A stretch of 14,382 nucleotides of DNA from Planctomycetaceae bacterium (lineage in GTDB: Bacteria; Planctomycetota; Planctomycetia; Pirellulales; Pirellulaceae): positions 1 to 14,382 of the forward strand of contig PKCQ01000606.1 in NCBI GenBank assembly GCA_002862265.1. The letters are read 5' to 3'. The notes under the pieces are model-generated. The model was not told where the DNA came from. It was given only the letters and a program-made list of their open reading frames with translations, and did not search any database. Within the stretch, counting starts at the first letter, position 1; every line of letters begins with the position of its first letter. The position numbers were made by a program, and so were the translations under genes. This document shows, one piece after another, positions 13,991 through 14,382 of the stretch.

Positions 13991-14066
13991 ATCATACCTT
14001 GAGTGCCCTACTGAGTGCCCTACTAATAGCAAACCAGCGATATTGCTACTCACTCTAGATTAGAGT
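13991..14066 (-). promoter_or_regulatory. Candidate control region of the sulfatase/TIM-barrel operon
   Basis: Three elements lie within 120 bases of the sulfatase start. TATGAT on the - strand (13996-13991) could be a -10 box. A perfect tandem duplication of TGAGTGCCCTAC (14000-14011 and 14012-14023) covers the place of the -35 region. A palindrome ACTCTA-GAT-TAGAGT (14052-14066) lies about 105 bases upstream and looks like an operator. No regulator gene is nearby. Assignment is by eye. Confidence 0.35.
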
Positions 14067-14382
14067 TTGGATCAGTGAGCCAATGGCACTCGCGATCTAT
14101 TGCTTTGGTGAGCCGCATCGTCGTGAGCGTCGGGCGATTCTTGAGTTACGGGATATGCATCTCCGCCGTTCCGCTTCACATGCGGGACTACGAACTGAAG
14201 CCCCCCGCGGCTAGCTGCAGGTCAGCATTCCTCTATTTCTGCCCAACGCTCGTGCTTTGGGCTCACTTCACGAGGAAACCGAGTCGAGAGCGAGGGATTG
14301 GCCCTGACAGACTATCAACTCGAGTCCAAGCCTTAGCAAAAATCCGTTACACTGGTGCTCCCAAACCCAGGTTTTGAAAGGG
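14067..14382. other. Window end, no supported gene
   Basis: A + frame from 14075 to 14377 (100 codons) has no recognisable domain and an amino-acid mix typical of chance frames. A second + frame from 14092 (CFGEPHRRERRAILELRD) is short and ends soon. I see no RNA gene or hairpin of note. Confidence 0.35.

Noticed and set aside
1..14382. CRISPR arrays, transposases, phage genes or restriction systems
   Set aside because: No regular spaced repeats, no transposase or integrase motifs and no terminal repeats with target duplications were seen.

Overview
The window looks like chromosomal DNA of a planctomycete, probably from the Rhodopirellula/Pirellulaceae group. The signs are a YTV-type Cys/Gly-rich wall protein, two secreted formylglycine sulfatases, a decayed ECF sigma factor of planctomycete type, few strong Shine-Dalgarno sites, several non-ATG starts and wide gaps between genes. 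This assignment rests on gene content only.

Layout. 289-993 (+) encodes RNase PH with an unusually short N-terminus. 994-1453 has no intact gene but holds the fossil N-terminus of an ECF sigma factor (- strand). 1454-2722 (-) is one YTV-protein reading frame split by a single in-frame TAA; its natural start codon appears as ATA behind a good Shine-Dalgarno site and a signal peptide. 3159-4871 and 4892-6109 (+) form a two-gene unit: a soluble PAS-GAF-receiver protein whose receiver lacks the phospho-acceptor aspartate, and a membrane-anchored calcineurin-like phosphoesterase. 6115-7860 (-) is a soluble histidine kinase with a long unrecognised C-terminal part; it converges on the phosphoesterase with only 5 bases between stops.

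7861-8703 is a long gap with several perfect hairpins. 8704-10149 (+) is an exported sulfatase. 10363-11232 is a region of decay: a DUF1579-family gene (-) broken by several separate lesions, a small signal-peptide ORF (-) interrupted by TAG, and a strong bidirectional terminator between them and a Pro-rich ORF (+). 13947-11407 (-) is a probable operon of a second exported sulfatase followed by an exported sugar-isomerase-like TIM-barrel protein. A palindrome and a tandem 12-bp duplication lie upstream of it. The last 300 bases show no convincing gene.

How they work together. The sulfatases and the TIM-barrel protein fit extracytoplasmic breakdown of sulfated polysaccharides, a common planctomycete lifestyle. 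The kinase, degenerate receiver and phosphoesterase may form one signalling neighbourhood, though only the latter two share a transcription direction. I see no phage, CRISPR array, transposase or intact tRNA/rRNA. The most striking features are the YTV gene with its two apparent translation defects and the number of separately decayed genes in a short stretch.
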